From: AP-15 sp963818695
Lineage (GTDB): Bacteria > Pseudomonadota > Alphaproteobacteria > ATCC43930 > CGMCC-115725
Assembly (NCBI GenBank): GCA_963818695.1
Contig: CAWFTG010000007.1
Location: forward strand, 1 to 64,000
Reading direction: 5' to 3'
DNA length: 64,000 nucleotides
Shown: positions 8,994-17,853 of the stretch, piece after piece
Numbering within the stretch: the stretch's first letter is position 1
Layout: each line of letters starts with the position of its first letter
Position numbers and translations under genes: made by a program
The notes under the pieces: model-generated
What the model was told of the DNA's origin: nothing
What the model saw: the letters and a program-made list of their open reading frames with translations, nothing else
The model's database searches: none

Positions 8994-9827
8994 CTACCCG
9001 CTGCGCCATTTCGCGTGCCGTCGATGCGCGGGGGCCTGAGATAGTATAGCGCGGGCTTCGGCGTCCAAGCGAAGGCGCAGGCCGTCTTCCTCCTCGGTTT
9101 CGGTAGCATCCTCATAGAGTTGGATCACCTCTGCCGCTTCGCCGCTCGCACGGATCCCGCCGCCATCCACCCAGATCACCCGGTCACACAAAGCCATGAT
9201 CTGCTGCATATCGTGCGTCACCACTATCAGTGTGCCGCGACGCCGGAACGATTCCATGAAGGCGAGGCTTTTGCGTCGGAAAGCGGCGTCGCCGACGGCC
9301 AGCGCCTCATCGACAATCAGGATGTCGGCTTCGGCGTGCACGCAGATCGCGAAGGCCAGCCGCGAGCGCATGCCCGCGGAATAGAGCCGCACCGGCTGAT
9401 CAATGAACGGACCGACCGCGGCAAACTCGGCGATCGATTTTACGCGCCTGAGTATATCCGATCGGCGCAGTCCAAGGACCGCGCCACTAATCAGCACATT
9501 CTGGCGGCCCGTCATCTCCCAATCGAAAGCGGCGCCGAGCGCCAGGATCGGGGCGATCCGTCCCGCCACGCTGATTTCCCCGCAGGTGGGCTGTGTAATA
9601 CCGCACAGTAGCCGCAGCAGAGTTGTTTTGCCGGCGCCGTTCCGCCCGATGATCCCAACCGATTCGCCTCGCCGCATTTCTAAATCGATATCCCGCAGCA
9701 CCCAGTAATCCAAGTAAAATCGATGAAAACTGCCGAACAACATCTGTTTTACTTGATCGCTCCGGCGGGCATAGAGTTGATAGGCTTTGCCCAGGCCGAG
9801 ACAGCGGATCGCTGGGTCAGATGACAT
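8994..9827 (-). CDS. ABC exporter ATPase, Wzt/KpsT type
   Basis: A 277-residue ABC ATPase. Walker A is GRNGAGKT (61-68), the signature is YSAGM (149-153), Walker B with the catalytic glutamate is IVDEAL (D173, E174), and the switch histidine is in VVTHDM. The YSAGMRxRLAFA signature and the DEALAVGD stretch are typical of polysaccharide/teichoic-acid exporters (Wzt, KpsT, TagH). There is no long C-terminal carbohydrate-binding domain, so it is the short type. Its ATG overlaps the end of the permease gene by 11 bases, so the two are translationally coupled. It would power export of a lipid-linked glycan or glycolipid across the inner membrane. Confidence 0.9.
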   Translation of the reverse strand: MSSDPAIRCLGLGKAYQLYARRSDQVKQMLFGSFHRFYLDYWVLRDIDLEMRRGESVGIIGRNGAGKTTLLRLLCGITQPTCGEISVAGRIAPILALGAAFDWEMTGRQNVLISGAVLGLRRSDILRRVKSIAEFAAVGPFIDQPVRLYSAGMRSRLAFAICVHAEADILIVDEALAVGDAAFRRKSLAFMESFRRRGTLIVVTHDMQQIMALCDRVIWVDGGGIRASGEAAEVIQLYEDATETEEEDGLRLRLDAEARAILSQAPAHRRHAKWRSG

Positions 9828-10737
9828 CGATCAAGATGCCCTTGTAGCGAGCGAATACGGCATACCCGCCGCGGCAAACTGCGACCGACACAACGAGAAA
9901 TCCGCAATAAGCAAGGGGCGGTGGCGAGACCCCGTTGAGCACCGCAGCACGCATCATCTCGATGGCCGTGCCGAGCGGGTTGGCGTAGGCGAGCGCGCGC
10001 AACGGACCGGGAAGGTCCGTCACGCGATAGAACACCGGCGTCGCAAACATCGCCAAGGGGATAAACGTGATCATCAGGTAAGACATGTCACGGGTAAAGG
10101 CGCCGATCGCCGCCAGGAACCACACCATGCCAAGTAAAAACATGACCAGCGGCACCACAATGAACGGCAGCAGCAGGATGGAGAGTGGCGGTATGCCATT
10201 GAGGGCGAGCTCGAAGACAAGGAGGACGAGGAAACTGATGCCGGCATAGCTCAGTGCACGTAGTACCGCTGTCCAAGCGAGCGTCTCGCTCGGAAAAATC
10301 GAGTTCTTGAGAAACCATGCGTGTTCGTGCATCAACAATGGGGCGCGGCTGCAAAGTTCGGCGAATAGGCCAAATACGATGAGGCCGACAAAGGTCGAGA
10401 GTGCATAACTCGACGTGTTGCCATGCGCCGTGGCCAGCGGCAATTGCATGGCTTTGGTAAGCGTCACCGTATAAATCCCCAGCGTAATCAACGGCCCGGC
10501 GACGGCCCATACCCAGCCGAACGCGGACCCGCTGAATCGATCCGCGAGTTCCCGCCGCAGCACCGCCAAAATCAGTTCGCGGTGGCGCCACCCGATGCTC
10601 AGCGGTGCCAGCGCGCCTCCTTCGTGCCACGCGGTTCGTCGCACCGCCTTGCGCGAGCGGTCAGACCTCTGATCGGGCCGGTCAGGTACGCACCTCGCAC
10701 CCCTCGTCCCGTCCCGACGATTGATAAAGACCGACAT
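9817..10737 (-). CDS. ABC-2 type exporter permease, Wzm/KpsM type
   Basis: Membrane partner of the adjacent ATPase. The family's amphipathic interface region (RRELILAVLRRELADRF) is followed by six hydrophobic segments, with the conserved PVFYRVTDLPGPLR and ANPLG motifs before the last two. I place the start at ATG 10737 because GAGGGG lies six bases upstream; ATG 10815 is a longer alternative. About 306 residues is slightly long for the family because of a charged N-terminal tail of about 45 residues. The 3' end overlaps the ATPase start. The region from 10738 to about 10904 must hold promoters for this pair and for the divergent LptF/G-like gene. Confidence 0.88.
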   Translation of the reverse strand: MSVFINRRDGTRGARCVPDRPDQRSDRSRKAVRRTAWHEGGALAPLSIGWRHRELILAVLRRELADRFSGSAFGWVWAVAGPLITLGIYTVTLTKAMQLPLATAHGNTSSYALSTFVGLIVFGLFAELCSRAPLLMHEHAWFLKNSIFPSETLAWTAVLRALSYAGISFLVLLVFELALNGIPPLSILLLPFIVVPLVMFLLGMVWFLAAIGAFTRDMSYLMITFIPLAMFATPVFYRVTDLPGPLRALAYANPLGTAIEMMRAAVLNGVSPPPLAYCGFLVVSVAVCRGGYAVFARYKGILIDVI

Positions 10738-10924
10738 CCCGAACCCCTCAGATTGCCCCCAAGATTGCGCGATCGGCGACTTCATAGTAAACAAACCGAA
10801 GGGGCTGTGCGCCAATGCTCCGGCTTGGCCGCGGAAACACAGGGTGTCGGGGTCGACTCACCATCCGGTCGGGCCGACAAAGCGTTAAACCGGCGGGGCA
10901 TCTCTGATCACGATTTATCGCCAC

Positions 10925-12031
10925 ATGCTTGGTCGGCTGACCCTCGCTACCGCCGCGATCATGTCGGTGATCGTAATCGAGCAGATTCTCCATAAATCGC
11001 CGCAACTCTACGATCTGGTGATGAGCGGTGCGCTCTCCCTCGATCGGCTCCTGTTGATCTGGCTTCACATCCTGCCGGTGATCTTCTACCACGCGACCCC
11101 CGAGATCGTCTCGATTGCCGTCGCCTGCCGATACTACCAGTGGATTGAGAATAATGAGGTGTTGAGCTTGCGGAACGCCGGGCGGAGCAGCTGCCAGATC
11201 GCTTGTCCCGGGATCGTCGTCGCGGTGCTCGCCGCGTCATTTTGTGCCCTCAATTCGTTGTGCCTGCTCCCGCTGAGTTGGAGAAGCCTCGAGGACATTC
11301 GCTTCCAAGCGGCGGCAAGGGTTGGCGTCGAGGTGCTGCAACCAGGCTATCAGCAGGAGATCATCCCCGGCATATCGGTCGCGTTCGCCCGGCGGAGCCC
11401 CGATGGCACCACTCTCGAGGACATCGTCGCGCTCGATAGCCGCAATGAACAGGGGTTCACTGAAATTTGGTCGCGGCGTGGACGCTTTCTTGAAAGCGAT
11501 GGAGTTTCTTTGCTGCTGCTCGACAGCGGAGCCTACTTTGTCCGCACCTCGACCGGGATCGAGAAGGTCGACTTCGACACATTTTCGCTGCCTGTGCGGA
11601 TCTCCGCGGCAGAAGGGGTGGCAGAGCGTCCACGTGGCTTCTACGAAGAACCCGTTACACGGCTGCTCAACCCGCCGATCGATGTCAGGAATGACGCGCT
11701 CGTCTCGGCGCAATGGCTGGTCGAGGGGCATCGTCGCATCGTCAATCCACTCCTTTGCGTCGGCAATGTCGTCCTCGTGCTGGGACTTTTGGTGCCGAGA
11801 CGGCAGGAAAGGCGGCAAACGCTTCTGTTCGTGCTCGCAGTAGCATCTGCATTTGCCACTAACACGCTGCCCGATCCGATAATCACGATGGCGATACGCA
11901 ATGTCGGACTTTTGCCACTTCTCTACCTGCTGCCGACGGTGCCTGCGATCGTCGGCGGGTTGCTCCTGGCCGGGAGTGGTGTGCGCCGCCCGAGGTTTTC
12001 TGGTGCTGGCGGCCACGGCTCGATGACGTGA
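10925..12031 (+). CDS. LptF/LptG-family (YjgP/YjgQ) permease, stand-alone
   Basis: About 368 residues with the family layout: a hydrophobic N-terminal pair of segments, a large periplasmic beta-jellyroll-like domain in the middle (about 130-270), then three hydrophobic segments at the C-terminus. LptF and LptG normally form a heterodimer with LptB and extract lipopolysaccharide toward the outer membrane. Only one copy is here and no LptB or LptC is nearby, so it may pair with a genomic LptF/G or act on the lipid made by this locus. The residues just before the ATG (ITIYRH) look like the usual family N-terminus TxxRY, so translation may begin earlier, perhaps at CTG 10904. The only in-frame codons before that lead to a stop at 10886. 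Confidence 0.78.
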   Translation: MLGRLTLATAAIMSVIVIEQILHKSPQLYDLVMSGALSLDRLLLIWLHILPVIFYHATPEIVSIAVACRYYQWIENNEVLSLRNAGRSSCQIACPGIVVAVLAASFCALNSLCLLPLSWRSLEDIRFQAAARVGVEVLQPGYQQEIIPGISVAFARRSPDGTTLEDIVALDSRNEQGFTEIWSRRGRFLESDGVSLLLLDSGAYFVRTSTGIEKVDFDTFSLPVRISAAEGVAERPRGFYEEPVTRLLNPPIDVRNDALVSAQWLVEGHRRIVNPLLCVGNVVLVLGLLVPRRQERRQTLLFVLAVASAFATNTLPDPIITMAIRNVGLLPLLYLLPTVPAIVGGLLLAGSGVRRPRFSGAGGHGSMT

Positions 12032-12063
12032 GCGAACCCCGAACGCCGATCCCGCGAGCCGTA

Positions 12064-13410
12064 TCAATCGGAAAGGCGAACCCGTTTTGGCGTCCGCACA
12101 AATCCTGATCTGCGGCCGCGTATGCCGTTGAGCACGCTGCCGGCCGACAGCGCCGCGGCATACTGGTGCATCAGAATTGTGTATAGGGTGAGCCGGCACA
12201 TCGTCACGAAACCCCGAGCCCGGGAATCGACCTCAGACCCCCGCAAGAAATTGCTGCTCAGCAGCGCCATTGCGAGCGCCCCCATCACTCCTTGCAGCAG
12301 GCCGAGCGCTGCGAGCGGGAGAACCAGAGAATAGCTCAGCGTCCCCAGCAAGACGTCGATCCCACATAAAATCCCTGCTGCCGCTGCCAGCAGCCCGAAC
12401 GCGCAACCGCCGAGATGGAGCGCCGCGTCGAGTTTCCGCCCCCACGGCAACGCGCTGCGCCAGATGGACGGCAGAAGCTTTCGGGCCGTCTCGGCAAAGC
12501 CTTTGTTCCAGCGACATTGTTGCCGCCCCCAGCTCGCCAAGCTATTCGGCAACTCGCCCGGCACGGCTACGGAAACGAGATACAACGCGCGCCATCCTCT
12601 CATCTGGGCGCGGTAGCTGAGGTCGAGATCCTCGGTCAGCGTATCACCATGCCATCCACCGGCAGCCTCGATCGCGGCTCGCCGCCAAACGCCGCAGGTC
12701 CCGTTGAACGGCAGAATTTGACCCGCCCAACATCGTGTCGGCTGCTCCACTGCGAAATGGCTCTCCAGAATGACCTGCTGCGCACGTGTGACGCGGTTTT
12801 CTCCGGCATTCAGAAAGTCGCAGCGGGCTTGAACAAAGGCGAGACGCGGATTGCCGAGCAACGGTCGAAGACAAAGCCTCAGGAAATCCGAGGACGGGAC
12901 ATAATCGGCGTCGAACACGGCGACAAACGGCTGGTTGGAGCAAGCGAGTCCGGCCGTCAGCGCCCCGGCCTTGAAGCCGTCGCGGTGTGAGCGCTGGATC
13001 AGAACGACATCGTGGCCGCGCCGGCGGAACTCCGCGACGCTCGCCCGGGCTATTTCGGCGCTCGAATCGGTGCTGTCATCGAGCAGCTGTATTTGCAGCT
13101 GTTCACGCGGCCAATCCAACGATACTGCCGCGTCAAGGGCGCGCCGCACAAGGTGACCTTCATTGAAGGTCGGAATCTGAATGAGAATGGCGGGAAGTTC
13201 ATCCTCGGCAGGAAGTGGTTGGGTGAGCGCAATCCGTTCTCGCTCGAGCCCGGTACGCCGATAGCGGAGGTGGAGCAGCACTGTCTGCGACACGCGGAAC
13301 GCCAACACCGATTGCACCAAGAGGAACGCGATCAGGGTGGTATCGGCGGTTCGGCCGACCATGCTAAGGAATGCGGGTGTCATCATCGAACCGACCGGAT
13401 ATCCCACCAT
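12064..13410 (-). CDS. processive-type GT2 glycosyltransferase, membrane-bound
   Basis: A 448-residue cellulose-synthase-superfamily GT2 enzyme. A hydrophobic N-terminal segment is followed by the GT-A domain with DD at 111-112, DAD at 167-169, TED at 249-251 and QxxRW at 287-291 (QQCRW), then two to four C-terminal membrane segments. This D,D,D,QxxRW set is shared by synthases of beta-glucans and mannans, and by enzymes that glucosylate ceramide. It ends 32 bases from the LptF/G-like gene, tail-to-tail. Given the ceramide-type genes nearby, glycosylation of a lipid acceptor is an attractive hypothesis, but polymer synthesis is equally compatible. Confidence 0.87.
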   Translation of the reverse strand: MVGYPVGSMMTPAFLSMVGRTADTTLIAFLLVQSVLAFRVSQTVLLHLRYRRTGLERERIALTQPLPAEDELPAILIQIPTFNEGHLVRRALDAAVSLDWPREQLQIQLLDDSTDSSAEIARASVAEFRRRGHDVVLIQRSHRDGFKAGALTAGLACSNQPFVAVFDADYVPSSDFLRLCLRPLLGNPRLAFVQARCDFLNAGENRVTRAQQVILESHFAVEQPTRCWAGQILPFNGTCGVWRRAAIEAAGGWHGDTLTEDLDLSYRAQMRGWRALYLVSVAVPGELPNSLASWGRQQCRWNKGFAETARKLLPSIWRSALPWGRKLDAALHLGGCAFGLLAAAAGILCGIDVLLGTLSYSLVLPLAALGLLQGVMGALAMALLSSNFLRGSEVDSRARGFVTMCRLTLYTILMHQYAAALSAGSVLNGIRGRRSGFVRTPKRVRLSD

Positions 13411-13755
13411 CGCGCGGGAGCTGCGCCGCCCCCACGGCCAAAACTCCTAAACCATAACGTGAGTTGGCCCCCCACCGCCACCGCCAGAGGCAATTAGGTC
13501 CGATCACTTGGCACAAAAGGCTGCACACCAATGCAGTTCTAGCGGTTACTGAGCGCCTCAGCCGAAGGCACACGGGGATGTCGGAAAGGCGGGTAAATCA
13601 GCGAATCGCCTTCCATTCTCCGGAGAGATGATCGGTCACAGAGGCTCACGAAAGACGAATTGACAAGCGGCACGCCGTCTACGGTACGCCGTCTGCGGTT
13701 GGAAATCTTTCCAAACGAGCTAACATCGCCACGGTCAAGCTCGGGCAACCACCTC
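13411..13755. promoter_or_regulatory. divergent intergenic region between two glycosyltransferase genes
   Basis: A 345-base non-coding stretch that must carry the 5' regions of both flanking genes. The only structured elements I see are a perfect TTGACA at 13660-13665 without a convincing -10 element, and a 14-base tandem direct repeat with one mismatch (ACGCCGTCTACGGT then ACGCCGTCTGCGGT, 13672-13699). The repeat could be an operator or chance. The open frame of the downstream gene extends back into this region, but ATG 13756 is the first good start. Confidence 0.35.
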
Positions 13756-16215
13756 ATGTCGACCTTCGATGCGAACAGCTTGTCAGGCTCGCCCGTCTTG
13801 CGGCCTTCTGAACGGGGCGAGGTCGCCCTGTCGACGGTCATCTGCACCTACAACCGGTACGATTTGTTGCCGGGGGCAATCGAATCGCTGGTAGAACAGG
13901 ACGTTCCGGCCGGCTCGCACGAGATCATCGTAGTCGACAACTCGCCCGATCAAACTGCGGCCGCGCGCTTCGGAGAGCGCTATGCAGGCTCGTTTAATCT
14001 TGCCTACCTCGTCGAACCGATACCGGGACTTTCCAACGCCCGGAACAGAGGCACGGCGGCGGCACTCGGCCGCATCGTGGCCTTCATCGATGACGACGCA
14101 CGCGTCCGCCCGTCTTGGGCCAAAGAACTGCTGCACGCTTACGCCGCATTCGACGGCCGGGCGGGGATCGTGGGCGGCCGGATTGTGCCGCGCTGGACAG
14201 GTGAGAAACCGGCGTGGCTGGGCAAGCCATTGCTCGGCTATCTCTCGCTCGTCGATTTGGGCCACGAGCTGCGTGAATTGTCCGCAGGAGAATGGCTCGC
14301 CGGGTGCAACCTTTCGTTCGACAGGGCGTGTCTGATTGCCGCAGGCGGTTTTTCATCGAGGCTCGGTCGCTTGGGCTCAGGATCGACGCTCCTGTCGAAC
14401 GACGAGATGGAGGCAAGCGAGCGCGTAAGGGCGATGGGCAAGTTGGCAATATATGCGCCCAAAGCCGTGGTCGAGCATGTGATCCCGCCGGAGCGGCTGA
14501 CCCAGAGTTGGTTTCTCCGGCGCGCCGCGTGGCAGGCGGTCTCGGATCTGCTGAGCGGACCGGAGCATGCGCCGGCCCTCTCTGAGATAGCATTGCGACG
14601 ACTGTCCCGCAGGAGCTACGGAAGCCAGCTATTTGGCTCGTTGCGAAGTGCCGCGGCTCTCAAGCGAGAGATGGACCTCGCCTATAGCCTGGTGATTGCC
14701 GCCCTCTGTGGCGGTGTCCATCCGGAACAGTCCTGCACTAGCGGGGGTGTGGCGCGTACCCGCGTTGTCGACAAGCTTGGCCAGATATTGCACCTACGCC
14801 CTGCTTCGCGTTCCGTTGACCGCATCGGGGGGTCCAGCCTTTCCCCGCTTGCACTGAGCGCGCGGGAACTCTGTGAGGTGTATTCCAAAACCCGCCGTCC
14901 GCGAGAGGCTGGCGCCATTATAATTGCACCTCCTTGGCCCAATACAGGAAGTTCCAATATCTTCGCAGCACAAGCTGCTGCACACAAAAATTTCGGCCAT
15001 AAGACCGTACTTGTCCTCGGGCCTCTCTATCTATCTCCTGGAGATCAAGAAATTAGTGAACTAAAAACCGAGATGAATTACAACGGAATATCAAACGTCA
15101 TTTACGGTATAACTCGCGATAAAAGGCGACGATACCTGAGCAAATCATTTCGGGACTGGGTTTTAGCCGGACGTGACAATTCCCTTGCTATAGATGCCAG
15201 ATATGCTGCTGGTAGCGAGTGGCAAACCGGGATTTTAGAGTTTATCGACCACTATCAGATCGATGTCATCCATGTGAATCACGCATTCGAGATGCTCCTT
15301 GGCCTTCGAATTCGAGAGCTAGTATTTCGACGAACTGGCAGGAAACCGCGCCTAATATGCGATACGCACGATGTACAAGCGAAAACCTACGCGAAGCGAG
15401 CTACCGAAAATGCCTTCAGTGGGCGAAAGGAAAGATACTCTCAGCTACTTCAATCCGAGCTATCATTGTATAGTAACGCAGATATATTAATTCACTGTTC
15501 AAAGCGCGACAGAGAGTTTTTCGAGCAAAATTTGCCACTTCTCCGCCATCACTTGGTATTGCCATGCCTCAACCCCCAACTTGAAAAATCACTGACCCAG
15601 ATTAGAGGGCATTCCTACGGGACGCAGTTTGATTTTGTTTACGTCGGAAACAATAATTTTGCTAACTTCATCGCAGTGAAATGGTTGCTTACCGAGGTTT
15701 TCCCGCTCTTGGATGGGCCACCCCCGCGGATCGCCATAGTTGGCCGCATCAAGGAACTGACGCGTCATCTGGATAAACCGTTGTATGAGAGGTACCAACA
15801 TTATTTTGTAGGAAGCGTGCCAGACGTTGGGATTTACTACTCCGTTTCCAATACAGTCCTAGCGCCTTCTCTTGTTGGAACCGGATGTTCTTTGAAATTT
15901 ATCGAGGCTCTCTGTGCAGGCAAGACAGTTATAGCGACGGCGGACTCACTTAGAGGCCTTCCTGATCACGTACAAGAACTTTGTAATGAATTTGTCCGGA
16001 ATACCCCTCGACAATTCGCCGAAGCCATGATGATGACGCGTGAATGCCGTCTCGGCGAGCACCAAAGGGCGGGATCAATTTACGACGATTACTTTCATAG
16101 TAAAAATTACATCACTGAAATGAATCATCTGTTCACCGAAATCCTTGAGCCCCGCGAGAATGAAGAAAATCGCTCATATACCAGTACGACGAATCGTCTA
16201 TCATCAGGCCGTTAA
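13756..16215 (+). CDS. bifunctional glycosyltransferase: GT2 domain fused to a GT4-like domain
   Basis: About 819 residues. The N-terminal part is a GT-A family 2 domain: STVICTYNRYDLL, the IDDDA metal/nucleotide motif, and a conserved LAGCNLSFDR. The C-terminal part (from about residue 385) looks like a GT-B glycosyltransferase: IIAPPWPNTGSSN near its start, DTHDVQAKTY in the middle, FVYVGNNNFANF, and a C-terminal nucleotide-sugar-type region GTGCSLKFIEALCAGKTVIAT. The composition changes sharply near 14,880. Upstream is GC-rich like the neighbours; downstream is clearly AT-richer with different codon use. This suggests that the second half arrived by transfer and was fused. It stops without overlap before the convergent TIR gene. 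Confidence 0.8.
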   Translation: MSTFDANSLSGSPVLRPSERGEVALSTVICTYNRYDLLPGAIESLVEQDVPAGSHEIIVVDNSPDQTAAARFGERYAGSFNLAYLVEPIPGLSNARNRGTAAALGRIVAFIDDDARVRPSWAKELLHAYAAFDGRAGIVGGRIVPRWTGEKPAWLGKPLLGYLSLVDLGHELRELSAGEWLAGCNLSFDRACLIAAGGFSSRLGRLGSGSTLLSNDEMEASERVRAMGKLAIYAPKAVVEHVIPPERLTQSWFLRRAAWQAVSDLLSGPEHAPALSEIALRRLSRRSYGSQLFGSLRSAAALKREMDLAYSLVIAALCGGVHPEQSCTSGGVARTRVVDKLGQILHLRPASRSVDRIGGSSLSPLALSARELCEVYSKTRRPREAGAIIIAPPWPNTGSSNIFAAQAAAHKNFGHKTVLVLGPLYLSPGDQEISELKTEMNYNGISNVIYGITRDKRRRYLSKSFRDWVLAGRDNSLAIDARYAAGSEWQTGILEFIDHYQIDVIHVNHAFEMLLGLRIRELVFRRTGRKPRLICDTHDVQAKTYAKRATENAFSGRKERYSQLLQSELSLYSNADILIHCSKRDREFFEQNLPLLRHHLVLPCLNPQLEKSLTQIRGHSYGTQFDFVYVGNNNFANFIAVKWLLTEVFPLLDGPPPRIAIVGRIKELTRHLDKPLYERYQHYFVGSVPDVGIYYSVSNTVLAPSLVGTGCSLKFIEALCAGKTVIATADSLRGLPDHVQELCNEFVRNTPRQFAEAMMMTRECRLGEHQRAGSIYDDYFHSKNYITEMNHLFTEILEPRENEENRSYTSTTNRLSSGR

Positions 16216-16254
16216 GGCGCTTCGAGGACTTTTTTTGCGGGCCCCATCACCTGC

Positions 16255-17853
16255 TTAAACGGTGCAAACCACCCTGAGGCCGATGCGGCCCTGCCAGCCG
16301 GAGAAGTCGGGGGCAATGCTGTCACGGTAGGCAGAGCGGCAGATCGCAGGGTTGTGCGACCACGAGCCGCCACGCAATATCCGCTGGCTGTCGGCGGGGC
16401 CCGAGAGGTTGGCGCTGCCGTCCACGGGGACATCTGCATAGTTGGCGCTCCACATGTCTAGGCAATACTCCCAAACATTGCCGTGCATATCGTAAAGACC
16501 AAAGCGGTTCGGTGGGAATATCCCCGGAGGCGTTGTCTTGCCTCGAAAAACCCCAGTCGGGCCCTCACCATAGGCGCCCGATTTATACCTCTTGTCGCCA
16601 TAGATTTCAGAGGCGACGCTCTTGCCGTCGCTTTCGCCGCATACGGCACCGCCGGTTCCACAATAGTTCGCCAGATCGGGGGTGATGGTCGGCCCGAAAT
16701 AAAACGGTCCCATGGTGCCCGCGCGGCAGGCATATTCCCATTCGGCTTCGCTCGGCAGCCGATAGGCCCGCCCGGTGATCGTAGTCAGGCGCAGGCAGAA
16801 TTCTTCCGCCTGGTGCCAAGTAATGCTCTCGACGGGAAGATCGATGCCCTTGAAAAACGACGAGTTCGGATCGAGGTTTCCGCGGATTGGGTCAGGGTGC
16901 GCCAATACGGCTGCAGACCACTGCGCCTGCGTGACGGGCGATGCGCCGATGAAGAAGGGAGCGAGCGTGACGTGGTGCTGCGGACCTTCATTGCCCTGGC
17001 GCTCCGGCTCATCCACCGGCGAGCCCATCGTGAAACTGCCCCCCGGGATCGAGACCATGTCGAGCCCGGCAGCAGGACCGAGCGCTTCGGTGAATGCCGC
17101 GGCGGTGTATTTTTCCGGTGGGTTCCGGACCCCTTTCGAATCAACGGTTGCAACGTCGAAAGCAACAGTCCGCGACGACGGTGTTGATAACAGTCTGCGG
17201 ATGGAAGGTGCGGCGATGATGGCGCCGGTCCCAGCGGCAGCGAGCGCTGCAACCCCCAGTGCCTGCCGCCGCGTCACGCTAATCGGCCGACCGAGGAACC
17301 GCCGGTCCGAGATGGTTGGTCGCGCGACCGGCGCGATAGAGGCAATGGGCGCGGCGGCAGTGGAGGCGGATTGCTCGACGCGCCTGCCCTCCTGGGCAAT
17401 GTCGAGATTTAGCCGCCTGATCATTTCCGCAAAATCCGACTCCCACCGGTTGTGGCTCAGCTCAAACCCATTGCGATAAACCAGGTCCCTGATCTCCGCG
17501 GGCAATTGTTCGGGGACGGGCATATGCGCCCCTTGCACCAGGATCGGCGTGACAACGATGTCGCGCTTGAGCGCCGCTTCGATCTCGAGGCGCACGAAAT
17601 CACCGGGGTTCTGTAGGCGTATCCGTCCCTCTTCGTCTTTAACTTCGGCCCAGTTTTTGCCGATCAGCACCAGCATGAGGTCACAAGATTCCAGCGTCTT
17701 TTGCAGTGCGCCGCGGAAGTCACGGCCCAAAGCAATGCTATCGACGTCCATGAACACCGAATTCTTGCCCAGCTTCCCTAAAAGTTCGTTGAACAAAGCC
17801 CTGGCCTCGCCGGCAGTGATCTCCCTTCTATAACTGATGAAGACTGTACTCAT
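16255..17853 (-). CDS. TIR domain - membrane segment - SUMF1/FGE-like domain protein
   Basis: A 532-residue protein. Residues 1-150 are a TIR domain (VFISYRR at 4-10, VFMDVDSIALGRDF at 33-46, LVLIGKNW); E90 in DFVRLEIEAA sits where the catalytic glutamate of NAD-cleaving TIRs would be. After an Ala/Pro-rich linker, basic residues including RR at 195-196 precede a hydrophobic segment (197-215), and residues 266-531 form a SUMF1 domain: IPGGSFTMGS, RLPSEAEWEYACRAGT, GNVWEYCLDMW, RILRGGSWSHNPAICRSAYR. True formylglycine-generating enzymes need two cysteines in that last motif; only C505 is present, so sulfatase activation is unlikely. The basic residues before the segment suggest an N-in orientation, with the SUMF1 fold outside as a possible sensor and the TIR in the cytosol. 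It is divergent from the SLATT gene. Confidence 0.88.
   Translation of the reverse strand: MSTVFISYRREITAGEARALFNELLGKLGKNSVFMDVDSIALGRDFRGALQKTLESCDLMLVLIGKNWAEVKDEEGRIRLQNPGDFVRLEIEAALKRDIVVTPILVQGAHMPVPEQLPAEIRDLVYRNGFELSHNRWESDFAEMIRRLNLDIAQEGRRVEQSASTAAAPIASIAPVARPTISDRRFLGRPISVTRRQALGVAALAAAGTGAIIAAPSIRRLLSTPSSRTVAFDVATVDSKGVRNPPEKYTAAAFTEALGPAAGLDMVSIPGGSFTMGSPVDEPERQGNEGPQHHVTLAPFFIGASPVTQAQWSAAVLAHPDPIRGNLDPNSSFFKGIDLPVESITWHQAEEFCLRLTTITGRAYRLPSEAEWEYACRAGTMGPFYFGPTITPDLANYCGTGGAVCGESDGKSVASEIYGDKRYKSGAYGEGPTGVFRGKTTPPGIFPPNRFGLYDMHGNVWEYCLDMWSANYADVPVDGSANLSGPADSQRILRGGSWSHNPAICRSAYRDSIAPDFSGWQGRIGLRVVCTV

Noticed and set aside
16255..17853. Diversity-generating retroelement target
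   Set aside because: The SUMF1/C-type lectin fold is compatible, but no reverse transcriptase, template repeat or accessory gene is visible in the window.
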